64,000 nt of DNA from SB21 sp964415295 (lineage in GTDB: Bacteria; CLD3; SB21), in contig CAYPYN010000003.1 in the NCBI GenBank assembly GCA_964415295.1, forward strand, positions 248,001-312,000, written 5' to 3'. Position 1 is the stretch's first letter, and each line of letters begins with the position of its first letter. The position numbers and the translations under genes were made by a program. The notes beneath the pieces were generated by a model. It was not told the DNA's origin, did no database searches, and saw only the letters and a program-made list of their open reading frames with translations. This document shows positions 36,501-44,305 of the stretch, piece after piece.

Positions 36501-36849
36501 CAATGCCGGAGGGTTGATCCCGGATACCCGCATTCTGGACACCTTGGAGGAGGCTCTGAAAGCGCTCAAATCACTCGGAGACGGTATCGATACCGATATT
36601 ATGGATCTGATCCAGCGTCTGGCCGCCTGTGAAAAGCAGCCGTTGGAATTGAAATCGGCGCCGGCCGCCGTGCGCCAGACCGTTAAAGAAAAAGCCGCGC
36701 CTAAAAAGGCCAAGTCTTCCAGGAAATCTTCTAAGTCCCAGGCGGAATATTTTTCGGACATTTCTTTTACATCCGACCCGATCCTGAAACAACTGAATAA
36801 AGGCACGGCGGAATTATTGGAAGAAATGTCGCAAACATCGACTCATTGA
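33520..36849 (+). CDS. Giant multi-Hpt phosphotransfer protein without kinase domain
   Basis: A 1109-residue, coiled-coil and linker-rich protein. Two C-terminal Hpt domains are intact: H774 in 'VSHSLKSSSRMLGL' and H966 in 'SAHSLRSSAKMLGF', each preceded by a 'F..EA..YF..L' helix. Two earlier segments (about residues 230-360 and 395-500) resemble Hpt-like four-helix bundles but lack the His. Pro/Lys/Glu linkers separate them. No HATPase, CheW or receiver domain is visible, so it resembles the Hpt array of ChpA/PilL without the kinase. The chosen ATG (MINDPKIRKF) avoids an upstream extension that lies in the terminator. Confidence 0.82.
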   Translation: MINDPKIRKFVDFYLSELLTHAKSMIETRFTPMEYNLVKKIIVFITQSKDHYAQIGSLESASQLSAFTGFLQKIVLKVQQPDFKKSQMISAIETDSERLSQIWAQIIKNRENLPALRSELKPIGIEIDVDSLLKEPVKAGTTAEPKSEKTAIPPTPIKQVAVEKKTEPPANKVKKEEEPRILSASEFKKVDDMIGFLSKRRRKTVHEEQALEQKTEATIRPASDHEGVASDREDFFTEFRAEFKRLDAAVTQLRTNLGRTRYFIELADSFGEFKRIGKIFELPRFSRLMNSIEKTLIDFADNVGEKKARMNDASFGVLQQVAVLFKETEMQGRFPLTSSFLDDIASLIDQFTASAGTEATPPAEDKIETAKMAEVDAEIKRVAESADEAVVRLSTTDMDAEDLKVFLDEAQYSFETIRSAVQKLKASGSDHASIKNIQQSFRSLYTGSKLLRFTVFTAHFDLVLKQLKTCLDSQNAIAPELLHLIEETVGGAAELVSGSEISETAWSVLKTKLEEFGTHKELPTGETPAEFTPAAKALPKAAQVQESKGTSKEVSTVVSNESWISGLQRTLEEHPYVVKASEEEKQEEPQKKIPEKAVQKEVVKEETEKPVPVPVVKEKPAEKTPAVEKSDEDESELVTIPTDLVNMMAKGDVDLSGLELKSFAEKLNIEPRNIVGSKIKAHKKVSKKADATSTAEKPAKTMSPGQTTTAKTTEPKEGQFLIGESSFESIDAEILDIFNQEAEGYFRILEKSLSKLDGQIKDETAIKDIERVSHSLKSSSRMLGLSKVSGLAAVIELIAERCNEKELEMTEELKNVMRSTVQSILQLIERKSSDIAPIISYLTRLESTLSAPNIFIGNIPGASAFVSSGAVDVKKIPEPVAAASSVEAPAVKEEKPEPVKTERVKTEPKAEPKKDYFTKIGVDEEIVEIFKEEAATYFKLIANSLNHLRDNPGHETAMRDIEKSAHSLRSSAKMLGFQKIGDVVKPVETVAERINAGGLIPDTRILDTLEEALKALKSLGDGIDTDIMDLIQRLAACEKQPLELKSAPAAVRQTVKEKAAPKKAKSSRKSSKSQAEYFSDISFTSDPILKQLNKGTAELLEEMSQTSTH

Positions 36850-36886
36850 AGTTCTGATTTGTCATACAATCATAAAAGGTAATACC

Positions 36887-38467
36887 ATGCGTTCGATCTT
36901 CATAGCTTTATGCCTTACACTGATTGGCATGCCGTTATGGGCGGCCACCACATCCGGCGTGCTGAAAGGCGACGAAACCTGGGAAGGGGTCGTGATCGTC
37001 ACCGGAGACGTGATCGTTCCCGAAGGCGTGACCCTTCGTATCCGTCCTAACGCGTTGATCCGTTTTAACGCCAACAAAGACGATCAGCAAGGCGGCTACG
37101 ACATCAATAAGTGCGAATTGATCATCGAGGGCGTCCTGCGCGCGGAAGGTCAGGATAAATATGAGATCCGGTTTACATCGGTTAATTTCAATCTGCCCGG
37201 TCAGGAAAGCAAGAGTGCTGTGCAGCCTCAGGCCGGCGATTGGTACGGTATCGTTTTCAAAAAGGGGAACAACGACAAAAGCATCCTTACCTACAGCGTA
37301 GTCGAATTCGCGTACGACGGTGTCACTTGCATCAACGCATCGCCGCGTCTATTCAGGAACCGCATCGAAGGCAATTATTGGAACGGCATTCTCTGTGATA
37401 TCATGTCCGCACCCAAGATCAACAGCAATCAGATATTGAACAACGGTTATGCCGGCCTGAACTGCAAGATCGGTTCGTCTCCCAGCGTCAGCGGAAACGA
37501 GATCACCGGCAACCGTTATGGCGTACTAATCCAGGATGTTTCGCAGCCGGTGATCGGAGACACACGATTGGGCGAAAACGCCGGTAAGAATGCGATCTAT
37601 GCGAATCTCGAATTCAATCTTTATAATCATACGAAGAACGTTATTTATGCCCAGCGCAACGACTGGGGTGACAATACTAATGCCGACAAGACCATTCATG
37701 ACGACGACGAAAACAAGAAATTCGGTCTGGTGGTCTATACACCGGTGTACCGCACGGGACGTATCTCTTACAACGAATTTCAAAGTCTGACCAGCACTAC
37801 CACAGAAGAAAAGGCGCCGAGCGAAGAGGACAAAAAAGCCAAGGAAAAAGAACTGGAAGACCTGAAAAAACAATTGGCCGAGAAGAAAGAGAAAGCCTCC
37901 AAAGAGCTGGCGGCCGGTACGGATATCTCTTCAAAGGAAGAGAAGCTAAAGATCGCCGAAGAACAGGCGAAGGAGAACGAACGCCTGAAACTTCTGGAAG
38001 AGCAGATCAAACAGCAGGAGCAGATCAAGATCGAACAGGAGAAGGCCTTGGCGGAGCAGAAGAGGAACGAAGAGATCGAGAGACAAAAAGCCGCGGCCGC
38101 TGCTGCCGCTGCAGCCAAGACCGCCGCCGTAGAAACCAAGACGGCCGCTGCTGCCCCGAGCTTCATACCCACCAAGATGGCGAACGAATTGGATAATAAT
38201 CCCAAGCCGATCCAAAAGGTTAATCCGGTGATGCCGGATCTTCCGAAAAAAGCCAAAGTCAGCGGTACGGTATCTTTACGTGTTCTGGTTGGTGTGGACG
38301 GAACACCTGAAGAGGTCTACGTATCGAAAAAGATCGGGAACAAAGATTTTGATCAGGTGATCAATGATGAAGCTGTTGCGGCTATCAAAAAGTGGGTCTT
38401 TGAAAAAGGTTTATCGGGCGGGCAGCCGGTCAAATACTGGACAGTGGTGACCGTGCTGATGAAGTAA
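36887..38467 (+). CDS. Beta-helix / coiled-coil / TonB_C-domain periplasmic protein
   Basis: A 526-residue exported protein (signal peptide ~1-20, cleaved around 'LWAATTSG'). Residues ~25-290 form a right-handed parallel beta-helix with repeated 'NGILCDIMSAPKINSNQIL' and 'YAGLNCKIGSSPSVSGNEI' turns. Residues ~305-410 are a Lys/Glu-rich coiled coil plus an Ala-rich stretch. Residues ~435-526 are a TonB C-terminal domain ('VSGTVSLRVLVGVDGTPEEV', 'AAIKKWVFEKGLSGGQPVK'). The combination of beta-helix and TonB_C is unusual. It lies 37 nt after the multi-Hpt gene and is closed by the terminator at 38496-38530. Confidence 0.85.
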   Translation: MRSIFIALCLTLIGMPLWAATTSGVLKGDETWEGVVIVTGDVIVPEGVTLRIRPNALIRFNANKDDQQGGYDINKCELIIEGVLRAEGQDKYEIRFTSVNFNLPGQESKSAVQPQAGDWYGIVFKKGNNDKSILTYSVVEFAYDGVTCINASPRLFRNRIEGNYWNGILCDIMSAPKINSNQILNNGYAGLNCKIGSSPSVSGNEITGNRYGVLIQDVSQPVIGDTRLGENAGKNAIYANLEFNLYNHTKNVIYAQRNDWGDNTNADKTIHDDDENKKFGLVVYTPVYRTGRISYNEFQSLTSTTTEEKAPSEEDKKAKEKELEDLKKQLAEKKEKASKELAAGTDISSKEEKLKIAEEQAKENERLKLLEEQIKQQEQIKIEQEKALAEQKRNEEIERQKAAAAAAAAAKTAAVETKTAAAAPSFIPTKMANELDNNPKPIQKVNPVMPDLPKKAKVSGTVSLRVLVGVDGTPEEVYVSKKIGNKDFDQVINDEAVAAIKKWVFEKGLSGGQPVKYWTVVTVLMK

Positions 38468-38495
38468 ATCGCCAAGAGTATCGAATTAAAATCAT

Positions 38496-38530
38496 AAGGT
38501 TGTTCGGCCGAGCGTCGGACAACCTTTTTT
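38496..38530 (+). terminator. Rho-independent terminator after the beta-helix/TonB_C gene
   Basis: AAGGTTGT (38496-38503) pairs with ACAACCTT (38518-38525), with additional CGG pairing inside, followed by six to seven T. It separates this gene from the convergent cytochrome lipoprotein. Confidence 0.85.
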
Positions 38531-38539
38531 GTTTCCGAT

Positions 38540-38968
38540 CTAGCGCGGTTGTGCGCCGTTGCTGATCCAAAGCCTGATCGAGTCTATCTGTGAAGCGGTA
38601 AGATAAGGCGGACCGTCTGCCGGCATGCGGTCACCGTCAATGCCAACCGCACCTTCAATTTTCATGACGAGGTAACTGTTATCCGGCTGGCCCGGGGCGA
38701 TCCTCTTTATGGATGACTGTTGTGAACTTGGAACGTCCACAAGGTTATTATAAGCAACCGACTGCGATAAATTCAGACCCTCCTGCGGCGAAGAACCCGC
38801 GTGGCATCCCGAGAAGGCGCATTGGTCGTTGAAAATATTCTGGATTTGTGATGGGACGAGGTGTACTTCCGCACTTCCGTTGTCGTCCATCCTTTCCAAT
38901 TCCCCGCATCCCCAGACAGTGCCGATCACTACGGATACTACAATAAAAAATGAGTTTTTGAATGTCAT
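38540..38968 (-). CDS. Cytochrome-like lipoprotein with CX4CH site
   Basis: A 142-residue lipoprotein (lipobox 'GTVWGC', Cys21). It has a single putative haem site with unusual spacing, C50-x4-C55-H56 (CAFSGCH), in a Planctomycete-cytochrome-like domain. Its core 'IKRIAPGQPDNSYLVMKI' and 'YNNLVDVPSSQ' align with the N-terminal domain of the next gene (MKRIAPNDPSSSYLYRKV; YRNLVNASSAQ), so the two are paralogous domains. Located 7 nt downstream of the DUF5777 fusion, it is the second gene of the pair. Haem attachment at CX4CH is not certain. Confidence 0.82.
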   Translation of the reverse strand: MTFKNSFFIVVSVVIGTVWGCGELERMDDNGSAEVHLVPSQIQNIFNDQCAFSGCHAGSSPQEGLNLSQSVAYNNLVDVPSSQQSSIKRIAPGQPDNSYLVMKIEGAVGIDGDRMPADGPPYLTASQIDSIRLWISNGAQPR

Positions 38969-38975
38969 ACCTTCC

Positions 38976-40247
38976 TTACCATTTGAATTGCCGATAGATA
39001 TTGAACCCTAAGTGCAGCGCAGGTCCTTTGTTCAGCCATTTATCCAGTGGCACGCTCTTATTTGGGCTGCCGGGGAGATATTGATTTGTATGGATAGACT
39101 GGCTATTGGACAAAATGACCTGGAAGACGTGCAGTCTGATTTTGTAAGATAATCCCAAAGACCACGTATCGTAGCGGGTATCGGATGCGAACTTGTTTCC
39201 CCGGTACCCTCCGATTCTCGGTATATATTCTCCGCTAATCGCCGTATTTTTGAATGGGACATATTGCAGTCCCAAACCGACGGTCCATGTGGCACGCGTG
39301 TCTTGATAAGCATTCAATGTCGTATCGTTGACTAATTTGATGATCTGCGCGCTGTGGTTGCTTCGAAAGGCCACGCCGGGAACGATCATGAAGGACCAGC
39401 GGTCCTTCCATTGATATCCTGCGAGAAGTTGGATATTGGGGGAGAATCGGTTCCTGGCCATCACGTCTTTACGACTGATCCAATCAAATCCGGCGTATAG
39501 ACCCAGGGAAACGGGCCATTTTGAGGATGGTTCAATGGGCACGTACTTCACAGCCAATTCAATATCTTTGTTTTCTCCGGTTCGGCGAACGAGGAGATCC
39601 GTATGCCGATCAAGCGCCACGGATAAATTGATGCTTGTGATTGCTCCGTTATCCAGACCAAAAAAGCTTCCGAGCGTGTGATAGCCGCCTCCATTGATCG
39701 TTGCGAATCTGTGCAGAATGCGGAACTCCGCGGTCCTTGTTCCCAAAACACGTGTGGTCGGTAAGTTGATTAACTGTGTTGCCATAAAGGGACTATCGGC
39801 GCTTTCGGTCATTTCTTGCCGGACCGCCGCCGGTTCGCCCCAGACTTCCGGAGAAAATGAAGATATCCAGTTCTTAATTATCTCAATTTCTTCCGGAGAA
39901 AGTTTTTCATCGTCCAGGGGCATGCCTTCGCCCTGATAAGGCCATTGCGTCTTATCGCGCAGAACTTTTCGGTACAGGTAGCTGGAGGACGGATCGTTGG
40001 GTGCGATGCGCTTCATGGCGGATACCTGTGCACTCGACGCGTTGACCAGGTTTCTGTAACTTTGCCCCCGTTCCAGCGACATACCGGCCGCAGGTTCTTC
40101 GCCGCCGTGGCACGTGATGCATTTCGCATCAAAGACGGACTGCACCGGACTGAAAGTATCTTCTCGGAAGGATTGCTGTGCTACCACGAATGGGACGAGG
40201 CTCAATTGCAGACAAAGGAAAAACCAAAAACGCCGATGATTCATCAT
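38976..40247 (-). CDS. Monohaem cytochrome domain fused to DUF5777 beta-barrel
   Basis: A 423-residue exported protein. After a signal peptide (~1-24) residues ~32-130 form a c-type cytochrome domain with C43-x2-C46-H47 (CITCH) and a candidate distal Met in 'GEGMPLDDEKLSPEEI'. Residues ~165-423 are a DUF5777-type outer-membrane beta-barrel with alternating aromatic strands and a terminal 'YRQFKW'. A single-chain haem domain plus barrel could carry electrons through or onto the outer membrane. The pair with the CX4CH lipoprotein looks like a small operon, separate from the big cytochrome cluster. Confidence 0.85.
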   Translation of the reverse strand: MMNHRRFWFFLCLQLSLVPFVVAQQSFREDTFSPVQSVFDAKCITCHGGEEPAAGMSLERGQSYRNLVNASSAQVSAMKRIAPNDPSSSYLYRKVLRDKTQWPYQGEGMPLDDEKLSPEEIEIIKNWISSFSPEVWGEPAAVRQEMTESADSPFMATQLINLPTTRVLGTRTAEFRILHRFATINGGGYHTLGSFFGLDNGAITSINLSVALDRHTDLLVRRTGENKDIELAVKYVPIEPSSKWPVSLGLYAGFDWISRKDVMARNRFSPNIQLLAGYQWKDRWSFMIVPGVAFRSNHSAQIIKLVNDTTLNAYQDTRATWTVGLGLQYVPFKNTAISGEYIPRIGGYRGNKFASDTRYDTWSLGLSYKIRLHVFQVILSNSQSIHTNQYLPGSPNKSVPLDKWLNKGPALHLGFNIYRQFKW

Positions 40248-40270
40248 ATGACCTCTTGGTTGGAGTTATC

Positions 40271-41425
40271 TTAAAAACGAAGCAGAGCGCCTATATTACC
40301 CATGATCTTCAGTCGGGAATGATCCGCGGTACTTTCGACGCGGCAGCCCTGCATGTACGCAAAAGTGATGGCTTCTTCGATGACGTCATCGACGCTATGG
40401 GCCGGACCGGAACAGATCGGGCAAGTGTCCTTGGCGCCTTTTTCCTCGGGAGTACCGATAAAGAAACATTTATGACAAACGAATCCGGGTGCCTTGAAGC
40501 TTTTGGCAACGATCAAAGTGTAAACTCCGCCTTTTCGTAAGGCTTGTAACGTCGGCTGCAATCCGAATATTCCTTTCCCGCCGGCGGTATTGGCCTCTCC
40601 CCGCAATTTGTCCACCAGTTTGGTCTCATGCTTCTTCTCCGCCTGCCGCGCGATCTCTTCGGATTTTTTCAGGATATCACTCAACGGCGCTTCGGGCTCG
40701 ACCACCATATGACCGATGATCTTCTTTCGTGTCGCCTGGGTCAAATGGGATTCGAATTGAGAGATCATGTTCTGGCGCCCGCCGACGATCAGCCATATCA
40801 GGTCTTTGTTTTCTACCAGCTTTTCCGCTTCTCCGGCTACATGTTTGAAATGCTTCTGAACCATTTCGTCGTGGGCGCGGTTGATGTTACGTTCCTGGCT
40901 GCCTTCGATGCCGCCGTATTTGATCTTGGATGGCACATCGTTTTGAATGCTCAAATGTTCTTTGACAAACCCCAGCGTTACGTCCATGATCTTGGCCTTG
41001 GCGCTGTCTACAAGCACTACCGCATAATTGCGATGCTCGCAAAGAAGTTCGCTCAAGGTACGCACATAAGGATCGTAATCGGCATTGAGGTGATTCGGAA
41101 CCGGCTGAGGGAGTTCGAGAGTTTCCCAAAAATCGGCGGCATGGCAGGAGAAGACCGCAAGGCCCTTGTGATGGTCGTTATGAAGGAATTCATGGTGAAC
41201 AAACTGTTCGATCTTCAGAAAATCCTTTTCGAGAGAGACCATTTGTTCCCGGTTCATCTTTTTTTCAAGCTTGATCTGTTCCAGCCGCTGGCGCCGGTCT
41301 TTCAAAAGATCCTTCAGTGCGATCTTGTGGTTGTTGTTCTTATCAAGATGCAGGTAAAGCGAAGTGATGAAATAATCTTTGCTGCCCATTTTCGACAGAC
41401 GCTCGATCGTTTTTTGAGTCAACAT
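40271..41425 (-). CDS. Bacterial archaeo-eukaryotic release-factor-like protein (baeRF family)
   Basis: A 384-residue protein related to the eRF1 / Pelota fold: 'RNYAVVLVDSAKAKIMDVTL' and 'DLIWLIVGGRQNMISQFESH' are typical of the bacterial aeRF1 families. The C-terminal domain has a zinc ribbon with 'CHKCFF' and 'CPICSG' plus 'FAYMQGCRVE'. Members are proposed to act on stalled ribosomes; a GGQ-like catalytic loop is not evident. An AAGGAG ribosome-binding site precedes the ATG. It follows the radical SAM gene by 79 nt. Confidence 0.8.
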   Translation of the reverse strand: MLTQKTIERLSKMGSKDYFITSLYLHLDKNNNHKIALKDLLKDRRQRLEQIKLEKKMNREQMVSLEKDFLKIEQFVHHEFLHNDHHKGLAVFSCHAADFWETLELPQPVPNHLNADYDPYVRTLSELLCEHRNYAVVLVDSAKAKIMDVTLGFVKEHLSIQNDVPSKIKYGGIEGSQERNINRAHDEMVQKHFKHVAGEAEKLVENKDLIWLIVGGRQNMISQFESHLTQATRKKIIGHMVVEPEAPLSDILKKSEEIARQAEKKHETKLVDKLRGEANTAGGKGIFGLQPTLQALRKGGVYTLIVAKSFKAPGFVCHKCFFIGTPEEKGAKDTCPICSGPAHSVDDVIEEAITFAYMQGCRVESTADHSRLKIMGNIGALLRF

Positions 41426-41504
41426 GGGGGTCTCCTTTTTATTAACCTGGAAAGAGATTATTTAAAGGACACTCAAAACACATAAGGAACATACCATACG
41501 ATGG

Positions 41505-42542
41505 TCAAGATGGTTCCGCGGCATGGATGCGTTGCGGAATCGAATATTTGGAGCCATGAAAAGAATTGCGCCGAACGAGTTCCTCCTGAACACGACGTGC
41601 CATTTCATTACCGCTGGTCATCCATCCCGGAGCGATCAGCATATCCCTGGGGGCATCGCCGTACAGCCGCTGAAGACCGATCCTCGGTGACAAGCGTTCT
41701 ATGAAGTCGGTTACGAGGGCGATATATTCTTCTTTCTCGAACAGGGGAAAGGGTTCGGACCGGTATGAAAACGCCAACGGTGTCTTATCAACAATATGCA
41801 GATTGTGGATCTTCAAAAAATCAATAGGGAGTTCCGACAGCGCATCGGCCATCGCGATCATTTCATCGCGTGTTTCCGTAGGAAATCCAAGGATCATGTG
41901 TGCCGTAATATCAATACCTTTTCCCGCCGTTGCGTGCACGGCATCTACGAAACACCGATAGTCGTGCGCCCGATTGACCCATTGCAGCGTGCGGTCGTAG
42001 ATGGATTCGCAACCGTATTCTATACTGACATATCGGCTTTCGGCGAGCCGCTGCAGTAAAGCGGTCTTTTTTTCATCCACACAATCGGGCCGCGTTCCGA
42101 TAGCCAGTCCCATGATATCCGGATGAGCCAGGGCTTCGGCATAAAGCGCTTCGAGTTCTTCAACCGGCGCATACGTATTGCTGTACGCCTGAAAATAGGC
42201 GATGAAGTTGTGAGTATGAAATCGCTGGCGCAGAAACGGGATCTGGTTATCGATCTGCTGCTTCACAGGTACCGAAGGTTTCAAATATACCTTAGCCCTG
42301 TATAACTGAGAGGCCGGACTGAATCCGTCGTTGTTGCAATAAGTGCAGCCTCCGCTGGCAATGGTTCCGTCCCGATTGGGACACGTGAAGCCGGCGTCGA
42401 TGGTGACGCGGTGGATCCGCGTGCCGAAACGCCATTGCATGTATTGATTGTACGTAAAAAACCGCTGGGCAGGCCGAATGAAAGGATGTCCGACGAGCAT
42501 TGACCAGGGCCGTTTATCGATTGTTAACGGGGAATAGGTCAT
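41505..42542 (-). CDS. Radical SAM protein, TIGR01212 (YhcC-like) family
   Basis: A 345-residue radical SAM enzyme. 'RFGTRIHRVTIDAGFTCPNR' followed by 'GGCTYCNNDGFSPAS' contains the 4Fe-4S cysteines and matches the TIGR01212 type; 'IEYGCESIYDRTLQWVNRAH' and 'TAHMILGFPTET' are further family blocks. The biochemical role of this family is unknown. The ATG at 42542 lacks a clear ribosome-binding site; 42500 is an alternative. It lies downstream of the cytochrome operon but is 98 nt away, and a link is not evident. Confidence 0.88.
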   Translation of the reverse strand: MTYSPLTIDKRPWSMLVGHPFIRPAQRFFTYNQYMQWRFGTRIHRVTIDAGFTCPNRDGTIASGGCTYCNNDGFSPASQLYRAKVYLKPSVPVKQQIDNQIPFLRQRFHTHNFIAYFQAYSNTYAPVEELEALYAEALAHPDIMGLAIGTRPDCVDEKKTALLQRLAESRYVSIEYGCESIYDRTLQWVNRAHDYRCFVDAVHATAGKGIDITAHMILGFPTETRDEMIAMADALSELPIDFLKIHNLHIVDKTPLAFSYRSEPFPLFEKEEYIALVTDFIERLSPRIGLQRLYGDAPRDMLIAPGWMTSGNEMARRVQEELVRRNSFHGSKYSIPQRIHAAEPS

Positions 42543-42640
42543 TCAATTTGTGTTGAGTGGAACGACAATTGAAATATACGGAAGCGGAGGATATAATGCA
42601 AGCGGAGTAACATCCGGCCAGTACGCGAAGAGCGTTATGT

Positions 42641-44305
42641 TTAGAACCTGTAACTCAACTCAACAAAAAACCGGTCGGCTTTTTCCACTTTGCTTATGGA
42701 ATATTCGTATTCAAACGAAGCATACAGCCTTCGGCTGATGGCCAGATTTCCGTCCAATGTGCAGGAGTACCGCCGGAATCGTGAATCCTGAATGATGAAG
42801 CGGTAAGAATAGGTGCGGAATGTCGCGGAAAGATACACCGGGCTGAATTGACGCGACACGCCTATGCTCGAGCTGTTGGCTTTTGTGTATTGAGTAGAGG
42901 TATAGAAGTAGCGGTAATTAAGGCTGACCTGCGAACGAAGGATATTGTAATAGTAGCATCCGGCCGAATTCAGATACGTGCGATGCCTGTCGCCTTCTTT
43001 TGTTCGTATGCTCGTGCTTGCTGAAAAGGTCAGGAATTTGGTGGCCCGCCAACTGACATCGCCTCGGTACCCTTGGAGTAAAGCGTCATCAAAGAGACTG
43101 TCCGGTATGGATCGGTAAGTCTGGATCAAAAAAACATTAACACGGGCATCGTAACTCGCCGAGAGACGGACGGCGGGAATCGGTTCGTAATGACCCATGA
43201 CATAGAGATTGGATATTTCAACGCTTTTCTTTCTGTGGGATAACCTGCTTCGGTTAATTCCGATCTCTGAATTCTGATAGACATAGAATTTCGGGCCCAG
43301 CGATGCGTCGTTCTGAATATACAGGTATTCGCGGTCGATCTTGTTATGAACGTATTGACCCGAGAATGCCAGCGTTGAATTAACACGCCATGATGCGGAG
43401 AACTCCTTCTTGTAATTGGCGAAAAAACCGAATTTTGATTGGGTCATATCGGGTTTTGAACTAACGTTATCCGGCTGAGTTCCTCCAAAAGTGCCTACTT
43501 CCCACTCATTGGACATCCTGTAAGCGAAGAACGCTCCGTCAAAATTTCCAACACCGTTGATCACGGGCGCAAATATGCGGCCGGCCGAATAGCGGTAGGG
43601 CACGGATGGATTACTATATTCGACGGCTAATTCATATACCCTCATCGGATATTCGTCGGAATTGAATTGGGAAAGCGTTTTGCGGAATCGGATATTGGAG
43701 CTGATGGTGTAATAACTTCCTTGTACCCGATTAATGTCGAGATTGATAACAACGCCGGGTTGGACATAATTGTAATCCGGGTTTTTCATATCTCTGGAGA
43801 AGAAACTCTGAAAGGCGATGCGTCCTGATAAATCGTTCGGGCGCCGGCCCGCTGTTCGCCTTTGTTGCACATTGGCCGATCCACGGACAGCGGACGAGTC
43901 CGCTCTGACAATCACACCGGACCATAAAGCAACGGGGTCGGACAGGATGTTGCGGGTGGTATCTTTTGTGGATACTCCGCTTGCCGGAGCCTCCCGGACT
44001 ACCACTTCGGCGACCACGGGTTGGCCCACGTTTATTTTGATGGATTTGTTTACGGGGATGCAATAGGAGCTTTTTCTGGATATGCTTTGGATAATAAGAA
44101 GGGGCCGGCGTGGGTCGTTACTGTAAAGCGTGTCGCCCCTGACCGCACCTTTGTCTTTACCTATGTCGGTGTAATAGGATTGTTCGGCGACGTAGGTGAC
44201 CCGGCCTTCAACAGTTCTTTTCTGAGCCGATACTGCGGATGCCGTCAGCGCGATCATGATGACGCTATGAACGATAGCCCAAACCCTTATTTGCCTAAAC
44301 ATCAT
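42641..44305 (-). CDS. Outer-membrane beta-barrel (porin-like) partner of the giant multihaem cytochrome
   Basis: A 554-residue exported protein. The signal peptide ends near residue 28 (SAVSAQ), then a small N-terminal domain (~30-105: 'VEGRVTYVAEQSYYTDIGKD') precedes a long beta-barrel rich in alternating Tyr/Arg strands, ending with 'FFVELSYRF' (terminal Phe). It carries no haem motif. The ATG at 44305 overlaps the stop of the giant cytochrome (ATGA), showing translational coupling. By position it is the MtrB-like sheath candidate of a porin-cytochrome complex, although sequence similarity to MtrB was not established. Confidence 0.82.
   Translation of the reverse strand: MMFRQIRVWAIVHSVIMIALTASAVSAQKRTVEGRVTYVAEQSYYTDIGKDKGAVRGDTLYSNDPRRPLLIIQSISRKSSYCIPVNKSIKINVGQPVVAEVVVREAPASGVSTKDTTRNILSDPVALWSGVIVRADSSAVRGSANVQQRRTAGRRPNDLSGRIAFQSFFSRDMKNPDYNYVQPGVVINLDINRVQGSYYTISSNIRFRKTLSQFNSDEYPMRVYELAVEYSNPSVPYRYSAGRIFAPVINGVGNFDGAFFAYRMSNEWEVGTFGGTQPDNVSSKPDMTQSKFGFFANYKKEFSASWRVNSTLAFSGQYVHNKIDREYLYIQNDASLGPKFYVYQNSEIGINRSRLSHRKKSVEISNLYVMGHYEPIPAVRLSASYDARVNVFLIQTYRSIPDSLFDDALLQGYRGDVSWRATKFLTFSASTSIRTKEGDRHRTYLNSAGCYYYNILRSQVSLNYRYFYTSTQYTKANSSSIGVSRQFSPVYLSATFRTYSYRFIIQDSRFRRYSCTLDGNLAISRRLYASFEYEYSISKVEKADRFFVELSYRF

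Noticed and set aside
37780..38256. Minus-strand Ala-rich open frame of 158 codons
   Set aside because: Shadow of the Lys/Glu/Ala-rich coiled coil in the beta-helix/TonB_C gene.
42543..42640. Terminator after the electron-transfer operon
   Set aside because: No convincing hairpin with U-tract is found in these 98 nt; transcription may continue into the radical SAM gene.
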